Positions 48,107-57,194 of a stretch of DNA of 64,000 nucleotides are shown here, piece by piece; the stretch's first letter is position 1, and every line of letters starts with the position of its first letter. A program made the translations under genes and the position numbers. The DNA is taken from assembly GCA_021845985.1 (NCBI GenBank), contig JAJZES010000012.1, positions 1-64,000 on the forward strand, given 5' to 3'. Source of the DNA: Pseudomonadota bacterium (GTDB lineage: Bacteria; Pseudomonadota; Alphaproteobacteria; Acetobacterales; Acetobacteraceae). The notes beneath the pieces were generated by a model that was given only the letters and a program-made list of their open reading frames with translations, ran no database searches and had not been told where the DNA came from.

Positions 48107-48856
48107 ATGAGCGACAACCCCGATGCGACCGTGGATTTCGGCTTCCGGCAGGTCGCGCGAGGCGAGAAGTCCGGCATGGTGCGCGCCGTGTTCGCCAGCG
48201 TGGCGCCGAAATACGACCTGATGAACGATCTGATGTCGCTCGGCGTGCATCGGCTCTGGAAGCGCATCTTCATCACCGCGCTCGACCCGCGGCCGGGCCG
48301 GCGGCTGCTCGATCTGGCCGGCGGCACCGGCGACATCAGCCTCGGCTGGCTCGCCCGCGGCGGCGGCCCGGCGCTGCTGTCGGACATCAACCCGGCCATG
48401 CTTGCCGTCGGCCGTGACCGGGCGACGGGGCGCGGCCGGCTCGCCGAGCTGTCGATCCTGGTCGCCGATGCCGAACGTCTGCCGCTGCCCGATCGCAGCT
48501 TCGACGTGGTGTCGATCGCCTTCGGCCTGCGCAACTGCACCGACAAGGCCGCGGTGCTGGCCGAGGCGCGGCGCGTGCTGCGGCCGGGCGGGCGATTCCT
48601 GTGTCTGGAGTTCAGCCGGGTGCAGGTGGCGGCGCTGGTGCCGGTCTATGATGCCTGGAGCTTTGCCGTGCTGCCGCGTCTCGGCCGTCTGGTCGCCGGC
48701 GATGCCGACAGCTACCAGTATCTCGCCGAGAGCATCCGAACCTTTCCCGATCAGGAGACACTCGCCAGCATGATGCGTGTGGCCGGGCTGTCGCGGGTGA
48801 AGGTGGAAAACCTGTCGGGCGGCATCGCCGCGATCCATTCCGGCTGGCGCCTGTGA
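48107..48856 (+). CDS. ubiE: Ubiquinone/menaquinone C-methyltransferase UbiE
   Basis: UbiE carries out the C-methylation step of ubiquinone synthesis, using SAM. The 249 residues match the family from DFGFRQVARGEKSGMVRAVF through YDLMNDLMSLGVHRLWKR, the SAM motif LLDLAGGTGDISLGW, ADAERLPLPDRSFDVV, IAFGLRNCTDKAAVL and the terminal [12 protein letters not shown]. Ubiquinone context in the window includes ubiK and a COQ9-like gene further right. The gene overlaps coaBC by 4 bp. The ubiB gene often found immediately after ubiE in alphaproteobacteria is missing here. Confidence 0.96.
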   Translation: MSDNPDATVDFGFRQVARGEKSGMVRAVFASVAPKYDLMNDLMSLGVHRLWKRIFITALDPRPGRRLLDLAGGTGDISLGWLARGGGPALLSDINPAMLAVGRDRATGRGRLAELSILVADAERLPLPDRSFDVVSIAFGLRNCTDKAAVLAEARRVLRPGGRFLCLEFSRVQVAALVPVYDAWSFAVLPRLGRLVAGDADSYQYLAESIRTFPDQETLASMMRVAGLSRVKVENLSGGIAAIHSGWRL

Positions 48857-50067
48857 GCCTCGCCGGCAGGCGTGTCCTGCTCGTCGTCGCCGGCGGCATC
48901 GCCGCCTTCAAGGTGCTGGAGCTGATCCGGCTGCTGCGCCGTGCCGAGTGTGGCGTGACCGCGGTGCTCACCGCGGGCGGGGCACAGTTCGTCACTCCGC
49001 TGTCGCTGCAGGCACTGACCGAGAACCGGGTGTACACTGATCTGTTTTCGCTCACCGACGAGAGCGAGATGGGGCATATCCAGCTTTCGCGCGCCGCCGA
49101 CCTCGTCGTCGTGGCGCCCGCCTCGGCCGACATCCTGGCGCGCATGGCGGCGGGGATGGCCGACGACCTCGCCACCACCCTGTTGCTGGCCACCGATAAG
49201 CCGGTGCTGGTGGCACCGGCGATGAACGTGCGCATGTGGCAGCATCCGGCGACGCGCGCCGCCATGGCGACGCTCACCGCCCGCGGCGTCGCCGTGGTCG
49301 GGCCGGAGGAGGGGGCGATGGCGTGCAACGAATACGGGCCGGGCCGGCTGTCCGAGCCGCCGGCGATCCTCGCCGCCATCGCTGCCATGCTGGCGCCCGG
49401 CACGCTGGTCGGGCGGCATGTGCTCGTCACCAGCGGGCCGACGCACGAGCCGATTGATCCGGTGCGCTACATCGCCAACCGCAGCTCGGGCCGTCAGGGT
49501 CATGCCATCGCCGCGGCGCTGGCGGCACTCGGTGCCCGCGTCACCCTGGTCAGCGGGCCGGTCGCGCTGCCCGACCCGGCCGGCGTCACGCTGCGCCATG
49601 TCGAGACCGCCGCCGAGATGTTGGCCGCCTGCACGGCGGCGCTGCCGGCCGATGCCGCCGTCTGCGCCGCCGCCGTCGCCGACTGGGGGGTGGAAGGCGC
49701 CGCCGGCCGCAAGATCAAGAAGACGCCGGGCAGCGCGCCCCCGGCCATCGCGCTGGTGCCGAACCCCGACATTCTGGCGACGCTGTCGGCCGCCGGTCCA
49801 CGGCGCCCGTGCCTCGTCGTCGGCTTCGCCGCCGAGACCGACGACCTGCTGCGTCATGCCGAGGACAAGCGCCGCCGCAAGGGCTGCGACTGGATCGTCG
49901 CCAACGATGTCAGCGCGGCCGGCGGGGTGATGGGTGGCACGGAGAACGAAATCCACCTGCTGACCGCGCAGGGCACGGAACACTGGCCGCGCGCGCCGAA
50001 GGATGCGGTGGCGCAAAAACTCGCCGCCCGCATCGCCGCGGCGCTGGCGGGAGAGGAGCCGGCATGA
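48853..50067 (+). CDS. coaBC: Bifunctional phosphopantothenoylcysteine decarboxylase/synthetase
   Basis: This two-step coenzyme A enzyme couples cysteine to 4'-phosphopantothenate and then decarboxylates the product with FMN. The N-terminal CoaC domain has [18 protein letters not shown], the catalytic His in [28 protein letters not shown] and the active Cys in [13 protein letters not shown]. The C-terminal CoaB domain has [22 protein letters not shown] and the AAVADW and KIKK segments. The GTG start overlaps the ubiE stop (GTGA). The length of 404 residues is standard. The end overlaps dut by 4 bp. Confidence 0.96.
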   Translation: MSLAGRRVLLVVAGGIAAFKVLELIRLLRRAECGVTAVLTAGGAQFVTPLSLQALTENRVYTDLFSLTDESEMGHIQLSRAADLVVVAPASADILARMAAGMADDLATTLLLATDKPVLVAPAMNVRMWQHPATRAAMATLTARGVAVVGPEEGAMACNEYGPGRLSEPPAILAAIAAMLAPGTLVGRHVLVTSGPTHEPIDPVRYIANRSSGRQGHAIAAALAALGARVTLVSGPVALPDPAGVTLRHVETAAEMLAACTAALPADAAVCAAAVADWGVEGAAGRKIKKTPGSAPPAIALVPNPDILATLSAAGPRRPCLVVGFAAETDDLLRHAEDKRRRKGCDWIVANDVSAAGGVMGGTENEIHLLTAQGTEHWPRAPKDAVAQKLAARIAAALAGEEPA

Positions 50068-50510
50068 TCCCGGTCGAAATCCGCCGCCTGCCGCACAGCG
50101 AGGGGCTGCCGCTGCCGTCCTACGCCACCGACGGCGCGGCGGGGATGGACCTGCTGGCGGCGGTGGCAGAGACACTGACGCTGGCGCCGGGGGCGCGCGT
50201 GCTGGTGCCGACCGGCATCGCTGTCGCCCTTTCCGCCGGCTACGAGCTGCAGGTGCGTCCCCGCTCCGGCCTGGCGCTCAAGCACGGCATCGTGCTGCCC
50301 AACAGTCCCGGCACCGTCGATGAGGATTATCGCGGCGAGCTGCTGGTGATCGTGATGAATGCCGGCGCCCACCCGTTCGCCATCGAGCGAGGCATGCGCA
50401 TTGCCCAGGCGGTGCTGGCGCCGGTGGTGCGCGCGACGTGGCGGGAGGTGGCGGAGCTGCCGCCGACGCGGCGCGGCGCCGGCGGCTTCGGCAGTACCGG
50501 GATACGCTGA
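50064..50510 (+). CDS. dut: dUTP diphosphatase
   Basis: This homotrimeric dUTPase of 148 residues keeps uracil out of DNA and supplies dUMP. The five motifs are visible in order: [48 protein letters not shown] and the C-terminal [10 protein letters not shown], whose arginine and Phe close over the active site. The start overlaps the coaBC stop by 4 bp and follows a GAGAGGAG site. A dut gene directly after coaBC is the common alphaproteobacterial order. No terminator is visible in the 98 bp that follow. Confidence 0.97.
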   Translation: MIPVEIRRLPHSEGLPLPSYATDGAAGMDLLAAVAETLTLAPGARVLVPTGIAVALSAGYELQVRPRSGLALKHGIVLPNSPGTVDEDYRGELLVIVMNAGAHPFAIERGMRIAQAVLAPVVRATWREVAELPPTRRGAGGFGSTGIR

Positions 50511-50608
50511 TCCTCCCCTCCGGGAGAGTCACCAAACGGCAACCGAGCGCGCCGATGACACGGGTGCGGAGGCCGGGCTAAACGCCACCATCTGCGCCGA
50601 GAACCGAC

Positions 50609-52348
50609 ATGTCGAGCACCGTCCACCCGGCCCTGGCCCATGCGCGCCGCCTGCCCAATGTCTGGGATCTGGCGGCGCTGCTCGGCGTGTTCGCGCTGAT
50701 CGTGGCGGTGGCGCATGTTACGCCCGACACCTACAAGCCAATCGACGCGCCCGGCGCCGTCACCGTCAGCCTCGACCCGTCGCACCTGCCGACCTATGCG
50801 CTGCGCACCACCCTGCGCATGTTCGCCGCCCTCGCGGTGTCGCTGCTGTTCACATTTACCTACGCCCCGCTCGCCGCGCGCAGCCGGCGCGCCGGCCTCG
50901 TCATGGTGCCGCTGCTGGACGTGCTGCAATCGGTGCCGATTCTCGGCTTCCTGTCGTTTACCACGGTGTTTTTCATGGGCCTGTTCCCCGGCCGGGTGCT
51001 CGGGCTGGAGCTGGCGGCGATCTTCGCCATCTTCACCAGTCAGGCGTGGAACATGGCGTTCAGCTTCTACCAGTCGCTGACCACCCTGCCCGGCGATCTG
51101 GAGGAGGCGACACGCAGTTTCCAGCTCTCGCCGTGGCAGCGGTTCTGGCGGCTCGACGTGCCGTTCGCCATGCCGGGGCTGGTCTGGAACACCATGCTGT
51201 CGATGTCGGGCGGCTGGTTTTTCGTGGTGGCGTCCGAGGCGATCACGCTGGGCGATCATACATGGCTGCTGCCGGGCATCGGCTCCTATGTCGCCCAGGC
51301 ACTCGACAAGCGCGATCTCGCCGCGGTCGGCTGGGCGATCCTGGCGATGCTGATTGTCATCGTGCTGTACGATCAGCTTCTGTTCCGCCCGCTGGTGGCG
51401 TGGTCGGCCAAGTTCCGCTTCGAGATGACCGCGGCGGCGGTGGCGGAAGACCCGTGGGTGCTCAGGCTGATGCGGCGGACCCGCATCCTGCGGCTGGCCG
51501 GCGATGCGCTCGCCGACGCGGTCGGGCGGGTCACCACGCTGCGGCTCGGCCGCGCACCCGGCCGGGCGGCGCGGGCCCGGCGGGCGCGGCGCGGGCAGTC
51601 GTGGCTCGGCGACATCGTGTTCTTCGCCGTGGTCGCAATCGTCGTGCTGGCGGCGGCCTACAAGGTGGTGGATTTCATCGCCTCGCACGATGTCGGCTGG
51701 CGCGATCTGGGGATCACGGTCGCGCTCGGTTTCGCCACGCTGGCGCGCGTGGTGGTGCTGATCGCGCTGGCGACGCTGGTGTGGGTGCCGATCGGCGTCT
51801 GGGTCGGGCTGCGGCCAAGCTGGGCGCGGCGCATCCAGGTGGCGGCGCAGTTCCTCGCCGCGTTCCCGGCCAATCTGCTGTTCCCGATCTTCGTCGTGGT
51901 CATCGTCCGTTTCCACCTGAACGCCGACATCGCGCTGACGCCGCTGATGATCCTCGGCACTCAATGGTACATCCTGTTCAACGTGGTCGCCGGTGCCTCG
52001 GCCTTTCCCGGCGACCTGCGGGAGGTGGCGGACAATTTCCGCGTCGGCGGCTGGCTGTGGTGGCGCCGGGTGATCCTGCCCGGCATCTTCCCCTATTTCG
52101 TCACCGGCGCCATCACCGCATCCGGCGGCTCGTGGAATGCCGCGATCGTGTCCGAGGTGGCGTCGTGGGGCGATGACAAGCTGTCCGCCCACGGTCTCGG
52201 CGCCTACATCGCCCATGCCACCGATGCCGGCGACTTCCCGCGCATCGTGCTCGGCGTCGCGGTGATGTCGATCTTCGTGCTCGCCTTCAACCGCGCGCTG
52301 TGGCGGCCGATGTATGCGTATGCCACCCGTCGCACGACCCTCGCGTGA
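50609..52348 (+). CDS. Twin-domain ABC transporter permease (nitrate/sulfonate-type)
   Basis: This 579-residue protein has two binding-protein-dependent permease domains fused in tandem. The first carries GDLEEATRSFQLSPWQRFWRLDVP as its EAA loop, and the second carries GDLREVADNFRVGGWLWWRRVILP. About twelve membrane helices are predicted. The EAA loops are of the SsuC/TauC/NrtB type, which import sulfonates, nitrate or bicarbonate-like anions. No substrate-binding protein gene is adjacent. The ATPase follows 12 bp downstream. The ATG at 50609 starts MSSTVHPALAHARRL; an RBS is not obvious. Confidence 0.85.
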   Translation: MSSTVHPALAHARRLPNVWDLAALLGVFALIVAVAHVTPDTYKPIDAPGAVTVSLDPSHLPTYALRTTLRMFAALAVSLLFTFTYAPLAARSRRAGLVMVPLLDVLQSVPILGFLSFTTVFFMGLFPGRVLGLELAAIFAIFTSQAWNMAFSFYQSLTTLPGDLEEATRSFQLSPWQRFWRLDVPFAMPGLVWNTMLSMSGGWFFVVASEAITLGDHTWLLPGIGSYVAQALDKRDLAAVGWAILAMLIVIVLYDQLLFRPLVAWSAKFRFEMTAAAVAEDPWVLRLMRRTRILRLAGDALADAVGRVTTLRLGRAPGRAARARRARRGQSWLGDIVFFAVVAIVVLAAAYKVVDFIASHDVGWRDLGITVALGFATLARVVVLIALATLVWVPIGVWVGLRPSWARRIQVAAQFLAAFPANLLFPIFVVVIVRFHLNADIALTPLMILGTQWYILFNVVAGASAFPGDLREVADNFRVGGWLWWRRVILPGIFPYFVTGAITASGGSWNAAIVSEVASWGDDKLSAHGLGAYIAHATDAGDFPRIVLGVAVMSIFVLAFNRALWRPMYAYATRRTTLA

Positions 52349-52359
52349 AAGGCCAGGAC

Positions 52360-53676
52360 ATGGACGCCACGACCGCGCCGCTGCTGGAGGTTCGCGCCTG
52401 CCGCCAGTCCTACCACAAGGACAGCAGCGCCGATCTGCTGGTCCTGGAGGATGTCAACGTCACCCTGCTGGGGGGCGAGATTGTCGGCCTGCTCGGGCGC
52501 TCGGGATCGGGCAAATCGACGCTGCTGCGCATCGTCTCCGGCCTGCTGCAGCCGACCGCGGGCGAGGTGCGCTGGCGCGGCACGCCGATCACCGGGCCGG
52601 CGCCGGGGGTGGCGATGGTGTTTCAGAGCTTCGCGCTGTTCCCCTGGCTGACCGTGCAGCAGAACGTCGAACTGGGGCTGGAGGCGCAGGGCGTGCCGCG
52701 CGCCGAGCGGGAGAAGCGCGGCGAGGCGGCGATCGACCTGATCGGCCTCGGCGGGTTCGAGAGTGCCTACCCCAAAGAATTGTCCGGCGGCATGCGCCAG
52801 CGCGTCGGTCTGGCGCGGGCGCTGGTGGTGCATCCCGACCTGCTGCTGATGGACGAGCCGTTCAGCGCCCTCGACGTGCTGACCGCCGAGACGCTGCGCA
52901 CCGATCTGATCGACCTGTGGTCGGAGGGCAAGCTGCCGGTGAGCTCGATCCTGATGGTCACGCACAACATCGAGGAGGCGGTGCTGATGTGCGACCGCAT
53001 CCTGGTGTTCTCCACCAATCCCGGCCGGGTGGAGAGCGAAATCCGGGTGCCGTTTGCGCATCCGCGCAACCGCCACGATGCCGCGTTCCGCCAGATGGTC
53101 GATGACATCTATGCGCTGATGACGCGCCGGGCCAGACCCGCGGTGCTGCCGGCGGTTCCGGCCGGCGACGTGACCTTCGCGACGCCGCTGCATCCGGTGT
53201 CCACCAATCTGCTGGCCGGCCTGCTGGAGACGCTGGCGGCGCCGCCCTATGACGGCCGCGCCGATCTGCCGGCGCTGGCCGGCAGCCTGCAGCTGGAGGC
53301 CGACGAATTGCTGCCGCTCGGCGAGGCGCTGCAACTGCTCGGTCTCGGCGTGCTGGAGGAAGGCGATCTGCGGCTGAGCGAACGCGGGCGCGAATACGCC
53401 CACGCCGACACCGACCGGCGCAAGGCGATCTTCGCCGATGCGCTGCGGGCGCATGTGCCGCTGATCGCGGCGATCCGCCGCACGCTCGACGAACGCTGGA
53501 ACCATCGCGCCTCCGCTGTGCGGTTCCGCGAGGAGCTGGAGGACCACATGTCCCCCGGCTATGCCGAGGACACGCTGCGCACCGCCATCTCCTGGGGCCG
53601 CTATGCCGAATTGTTTGAATACGACGAGGAGGCGCAGCAATTCAGCCTGGAAGAAGACCACCAGACCGCCGACTGA
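52360..53676 (+). CDS. ABC transporter ATPase with C-terminal AAA-associated domain
   Basis: This nitrate/sulfonate-type ABC ATPase has 438 residues. Walker A is GLLGRSGSGKSTLL, the Q-loop VFQSFALFPWLTV, the signature LSGGMRQRVGLARAL, Walker B LLLMDEPFSALD and the switch VTHNIEEAVL. The last 170 residues form an AAA-associated domain (LPALAGSLQLEADELLPLGEALQLLGL, then REELEDHMSPGYAEDTLRTAISWGRYAELFEYD), a winged-helix-like extension that could sense substrate or regulate hydrolysis. It partners the twin permease just upstream. An in-frame GTG 15 bases earlier is possible. The carboxymuconolactone-like gene follows 13 bp on. Confidence 0.88.
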   Translation: MDATTAPLLEVRACRQSYHKDSSADLLVLEDVNVTLLGGEIVGLLGRSGSGKSTLLRIVSGLLQPTAGEVRWRGTPITGPAPGVAMVFQSFALFPWLTVQQNVELGLEAQGVPRAEREKRGEAAIDLIGLGGFESAYPKELSGGMRQRVGLARALVVHPDLLLMDEPFSALDVLTAETLRTDLIDLWSEGKLPVSSILMVTHNIEEAVLMCDRILVFSTNPGRVESEIRVPFAHPRNRHDAAFRQMVDDIYALMTRRARPAVLPAVPAGDVTFATPLHPVSTNLLAGLLETLAAPPYDGRADLPALAGSLQLEADELLPLGEALQLLGLGVLEEGDLRLSERGREYAHADTDRRKAIFADALRAHVPLIAAIRRTLDERWNHRASAVRFREELEDHMSPGYAEDTLRTAISWGRYAELFEYDEEAQQFSLEEDHQTAD

Positions 53677-53689
53677 AGGGAGACCTGTT

Positions 53690-54262
53690 ATGCCGCAGCC
53701 CGACCATGTTTCCGTCCTCGGCGTGCCCGATGCGGCGACGCTCGACCACGATCTGCAGGCGATCTGGCAGAAATGTGTGGAAAAGCTCGGCTTCGTGCCA
53801 AACGTCTATGCCGCCTACAGCCTGCGCCCGCAGCGGTTGCGCAACTTCATGGCGATGTACAACGAAATCATGCTGTCGCCCTGCGGCCTGTCGAAGCTGG
53901 AGCGGGAGATGGTGGCCGTCGTCGTCTCCTCGGCCAACCGCTGCTACTACTGCCTCGTCGCGCATGGCGCGGCGGTGCGCGTGCTGTCGGGCGATGCCGA
54001 ACTGGGTGAGATGCTGGCGCTCAATTTCCGCGTCGCGGTGCTGCCGCCGCGGCAGCGGGCGATGCTGGATTTCGCCTGGAAGCTGACCACCGAATCGCAT
54101 CTGGTCAACGACCATGACCGCGACGGATTGCGCGCGGTGGGTCTGTCCAACGCCGATATTTTCGATCTCGCCGAGACCGTCGGGTTGTTCAACCTGTCGA
54201 ACCGCATGGCCGCGGCCACCGACATGATGCCGAACCGCGAATACCACCGCGCCAGCAGGTAG
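53690..54262 (+). CDS. Carboxymuconolactone decarboxylase-like/peroxidase-related enzyme
   Basis: This AhpD-fold protein has 190 residues. The redox motif is SANRCYYCLVAHG, with Cys85-x-x-Cys88 and the neighbouring His92, as in AhpD-like alkylhydroperoxidases. EREMVAVVVSSANRC and QRAMLDFAWKLTTES are the surrounding helices, and the tail NLSNRMAAATDMMPNREYH is typical of the peroxidase-related subfamily. It may detoxify hydroperoxides or act as a thiol reductase. It is the last gene of the ABC transporter operon, which hints at a link between the imported compound and oxidative chemistry. AGGGAGA precedes the ATG. Confidence 0.85.
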   Translation: MPQPDHVSVLGVPDAATLDHDLQAIWQKCVEKLGFVPNVYAAYSLRPQRLRNFMAMYNEIMLSPCGLSKLEREMVAVVVSSANRCYYCLVAHGAAVRVLSGDAELGEMLALNFRVAVLPPRQRAMLDFAWKLTTESHLVNDHDRDGLRAVGLSNADIFDLAETVGLFNLSNRMAAATDMMPNREYHRASR

Positions 54263-54282
54263 CGCCGGTCAGGTAACGCCGA

Positions 54283-54837
54283 TCAGGCCGGCTCCAGCCG
54301 CCAGCCGGCGTTCTCGGGCACGCAGCGCAGCGGTATCGCGTTCTGCAGCCGCACGTTCGGCGCCAGTCCCATCGCCGCACGCAGGGCGCGGAAAAATGCG
54401 CCGTGTCCGACCACCAGCACCGGTGCTGGCAGCGCCAGCACACGGCTGACCGCGCCGACCGCGCGGGTGCGCAGATCGGCGAATGTCTCCGCGCCCGGCG
54501 GGGTGAAGTGGCCGGCGATCCAGTCGTCGAACCACGGCTGCATCGGCTTGCCCTCCTGCGCGCCGAACGCCACCTCGCGCAACGCCGGTTCGATCTGCAC
54601 CGCGAGGCCGGCCGCAGCGGCGACGATCTCCGCCGTCACGCGCGCCCGCGACAACGGCGAGGCGATGATCGTGGCAATGCCCTTGTCGCGCAGCACCGCG
54701 GCCGCCGCCTGCGCCTGCTCAATGCCGTTGGCATTGAGCGGCACATCGACGTTGCCTTGCGACAGGTTTTGCGCGTTCCAGTCGGTCTCGCCGTGGCGCA
54801 GATACCAGAACGCGGTTGCCGGCAGCGTCCCGGTCAG
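54283..54837 (-). CDS. Histidine phosphatase family protein
   Basis: This branch-1 histidine phosphatase has about 184 residues. RHGETDWN near the start gives the catalytic His and Arg; ASPLSRARVTAEI, EVAFGAQEG and VVGHGAFFRAL supply the other arginine, the acid and the second His. Relatives dephosphorylate phosphoglycerate, cobalamin precursors or other small molecules; the substrate is not clear. There is no ATG, GTG or TTG between the upstream stop and the catalytic motif at the expected distance. A CTG at 54837 overlaps the GST stop (CTGA) and gives a normal N-terminus, so I infer CTG initiation. Confidence 0.8.
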   Translation of the reverse strand: MTGTLPATAFWYLRHGETDWNAQNLSQGNVDVPLNANGIEQAQAAAAVLRDKGIATIIASPLSRARVTAEIVAAAAGLAVQIEPALREVAFGAQEGKPMQPWFDDWIAGHFTPPGAETFADLRTRAVGAVSRVLALPAPVLVVGHGAFFRALRAAMGLAPNVRLQNAIPLRCVPENAGWRLEPA

Positions 54838-55442
54838 GCGAGGCCCTCCTGCTTGAGCGCCGCCTGCACCGCCGGCCGCGCCTTCATGCGGGCGAAATGG
54901 GCGGCGACGTGGGCCGGCATCGGCACCTCCATCATGCCCGACCAGCAGCAGCAATAGAACAGCGAGGCGTCGGCGATGGAGTAGTCGCCGGCCAGCCACT
55001 CACGCCTGGCCAGCATGTCGTCGAGCCGCGCGAAGGCGCGCGTGGCGATGTCGCGTCCGGTGGCCTTCATCGCCTCGGCTTCCGCCGGGGTCGCGGCGCG
55101 GCGGGCGCCGAAGACGCGGCTGAAGCCCTGCATGTGCAGCGAGGCGACGCAGAAATCCAGCGCCTCCAGCGTGCGCGTCTGCCCCTCCAGATCGTCGGGG
55201 AACAGCTTCGCGGCGGGATGGCTGCGGGCAAGCCAATAGGCGATGGCGGGAAACTCGGTCAGCACCGAGCCGTCGTCGCGCTGCAGCGTCGGCACCTTGC
55301 TTTTCGGGTTCACCTGAGTGAGCGCCCGATCGCTGACCGGGGTGCTCAGATCGACCTTTTCCAGCTCGTATGGGGCGCCGATTTCCTCAAGCACCACATG
55401 AATGCCGAGCGAACAGGCACCCGGCGAATAGAACAGCTTCAT
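54834..55442 (-). CDS. Glutathione S-transferase family protein
   Basis: This 202-residue GST has a thioredoxin-like N-terminal domain (MKLFYSPGACSLGIHVVLEE) with the catalytic serine/cysteine region SPGACS as in beta-class bacterial GSTs. NPKSKVPTLQ holds the cis-proline, and LTEFPAIAYWLA binds the glutathione gamma-glutamyl group. The all-helical C-terminal half contains WLAGDYSIADASLFYCCCW, the N-capping box. The cluster CCCW is unusual and could form disulphides. It overlaps the phosphatase gene and follows the methyltransferase by 15 bp. Confidence 0.9.
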   Translation of the reverse strand: MKLFYSPGACSLGIHVVLEEIGAPYELEKVDLSTPVSDRALTQVNPKSKVPTLQRDDGSVLTEFPAIAYWLARSHPAAKLFPDDLEGQTRTLEALDFCVASLHMQGFSRVFGARRAATPAEAEAMKATGRDIATRAFARLDDMLARREWLAGDYSIADASLFYCCCWSGMMEVPMPAHVAAHFARMKARPAVQAALKQEGLA

Positions 55443-55457
55443 TAATTCCCCGCGGAG

Positions 55458-56156
55458 TTATTCGATCACCACCGCGACATGCCCCTTTTCTCCGGCATAG
55501 GCAAGATAGCGGTAGCGCCGGCTGCCGGCGGCGATAAACTCCTGGAACGCCTTGTATTCGTGCTGCCGCCACCCGGGATAGTTGAAATACTCGTCGAACA
55601 CGATGACGGTGCCGGGGACGATGCGCGGGCCGAGCAGGTCGAACACCACGCGGGTCGATGAATAGATGTCACAATCGACATGCAGCAGCGCCACCGGCTC
55701 CGTCGTCTCGGCCAGAAACCCCGGCAGCGTCGCGTCGAACCAGCCGACATGCAGGCGCACATTGCCCGGTACCTTCGGCAGCCGGCCCTTGCGGTCGAAG
55801 GTGCCGGCGGCTTCCGCGGTGCCGACCCAGTCTTCCGGCAGGCCGGCAAAGGAATCGAAGCCGTGCACGGTGCGCCGCGTCGCCTGCGCGAGACAGGTCA
55901 CCGAGGCGCCCTTTTCGACGCCGAACTCAAGTACCAGCCCCTCCTGTGGCGCGCGCCCCAGCGCGAACCGCAGCAGGTCGAACCGGTCGCGGCGCATCAT
56001 CGCCGCCTGCATATGGTCGATGATATAGGCGACGGCTTCGCGTTTGGCGTGCAGCCGCAGGTCGATGGTCAGATCATTGGCGTACCAGGAATGCAAAATC
56101 TTGCGATAGGCCCGGCCCAACAGCCCGGATCGCCAACCGCGCGACAGGATCGCCAT
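55458..56156 (-). CDS. TylF/MycF-like SAM-dependent methyltransferase
   Basis: This 232-residue protein has a Rossmann SAM domain: VLEFGVEKGASVTCLAQ is motif I, and GFDSFAGLPEDWVGT is characteristic of the MycF/TylF macrocin O-methyltransferase family. LLHVDCDIYSSTRVVFDLLGPRI and IVFDEYFNYPGW carry the metal-binding Asp residues. Family members methylate sugars in antibiotics or surface glycans; here, near hldD, a polysaccharide substrate is possible but unproven. The ATG at 56156 lies 17 bp after the prs stop. No antibiotic biosynthesis genes are in the window. Confidence 0.8.
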   Translation of the reverse strand: MAILSRGWRSGLLGRAYRKILHSWYANDLTIDLRLHAKREAVAYIIDHMQAAMMRRDRFDLLRFALGRAPQEGLVLEFGVEKGASVTCLAQATRRTVHGFDSFAGLPEDWVGTAEAAGTFDRKGRLPKVPGNVRLHVGWFDATLPGFLAETTEPVALLHVDCDIYSSTRVVFDLLGPRIVPGTVIVFDEYFNYPGWRQHEYKAFQEFIAAGSRRYRYLAYAGEKGHVAVVIE

Positions 56157-56173
56157 GCCCGTGTCCCTCCCGC

Positions 56174-57106
56174 TTAGTCGAACAGCGAACTGACCGAGCT
56201 CTCGTCGGAAATCCGCCGCATCGCCTGGGCCAGCAGCGGCGCGATCGTCACCTGGCGGATGTTGCTGGCGACGCGCACCGCCTCGGTCGCCAGGATGCTG
56301 TCGGTGATTGTCATCATCTCGATCGGCGAGGAGGCGATGCGCGCCACCGCGCCGCCCGACAGCACGCCATGGGTGACATAGACGCTGGCCGAGCGTGCCC
56401 CCTGCGCGATCAGCGCCACCGCGGCGTTGCACAGCGTGCCGCCCGAATCGACGATGTCATCGACCAGGATGCAGTCGCGCCCGGAAACGTCGCCGATGAC
56501 GTTCATCACCTCGGAAACGCCGGCCCGCTCGCGCCGCTTGTCGATGATGGCGAGGTCGCAGTTGAGCCGCGTCGCCAGCGCCCGCGCCCGCACCACGCCG
56601 CCGACATCGGGCGAGACGATCATCAGGTCGCGGCCGCTGTAGCGGTCCTGGATGTCGCGGGCGAACAGCGGGGCGGCGAACATGTTGTCCACCGGAATGT
56701 CGAAGAAGCCCTGAATCTGCCCGGCATGCAGGTCCATCGTCAGCACCCGCTGGGCCCCGGCCTCGGCGATCAGGTTGGCCACCAGCTTGGCTGAAATCGG
56801 CGTGCGCGGGCCGCTTTTGCGGTCCTGCCGGGCATAGCCGAAATACGGGATCACCGCCGTTACCCGCCGCGCCGAGGCGCGCCGCAGCGCGTCCAGCGTG
56901 ATCAGCAGCTCCATCAGGTTGTCGTTCGCCGGGTAGCTGGTGGACTGGATGACGAACACGTCCTCGCCGCGGATATTTTCGTGGATCTCCACAAAAATCT
57001 CCATGTCGGCGAAGCGTCTGACGGAGGCGCGGGTCATCGGGATGGCCAGTGCGGTGGCCACCGCCTCGGCCAGCGGGCGGTTGCTGTTGCAGGCGACGAT
57101 CTTCAT
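56174..57106 (-). CDS. prs: Ribose-phosphate pyrophosphokinase
   Basis: PRPP synthetase makes 5-phosphoribosyl diphosphate for nucleotide, histidine and tryptophan synthesis. The 310 residues contain [12 protein letters not shown], the ATP motif [13 protein letters not shown], the metal-binding [13 protein letters not shown], the flexible-loop KRR region ([11 protein letters not shown]) and the PRPP loop [13 protein letters not shown]. The length and order are standard. The ATG at 57106 gives MKIVACNSN; a longer start 12 codons upstream lacks support. It follows the lipoprotein gene at an 88-bp distance in the same direction. Confidence 0.97.
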   Translation of the reverse strand: MKIVACNSNRPLAEAVATALAIPMTRASVRRFADMEIFVEIHENIRGEDVFVIQSTSYPANDNLMELLITLDALRRASARRVTAVIPYFGYARQDRKSGPRTPISAKLVANLIAEAGAQRVLTMDLHAGQIQGFFDIPVDNMFAAPLFARDIQDRYSGRDLMIVSPDVGGVVRARALATRLNCDLAIIDKRRERAGVSEVMNVIGDVSGRDCILVDDIVDSGGTLCNAAVALIAQGARSASVYVTHGVLSGGAVARIASSPIEMMTITDSILATEAVRVASNIRQVTIAPLLAQAMRRISDESSVSSLFD

Positions 57107-57194
57107 CGGGTTCGGTCCACGGTGATCGGTCCCGCAACGCACCGTCGAGGGCGCCGGCGTTCTAGCAACCGGCCTCGCCGCTGTCCACGAACTG

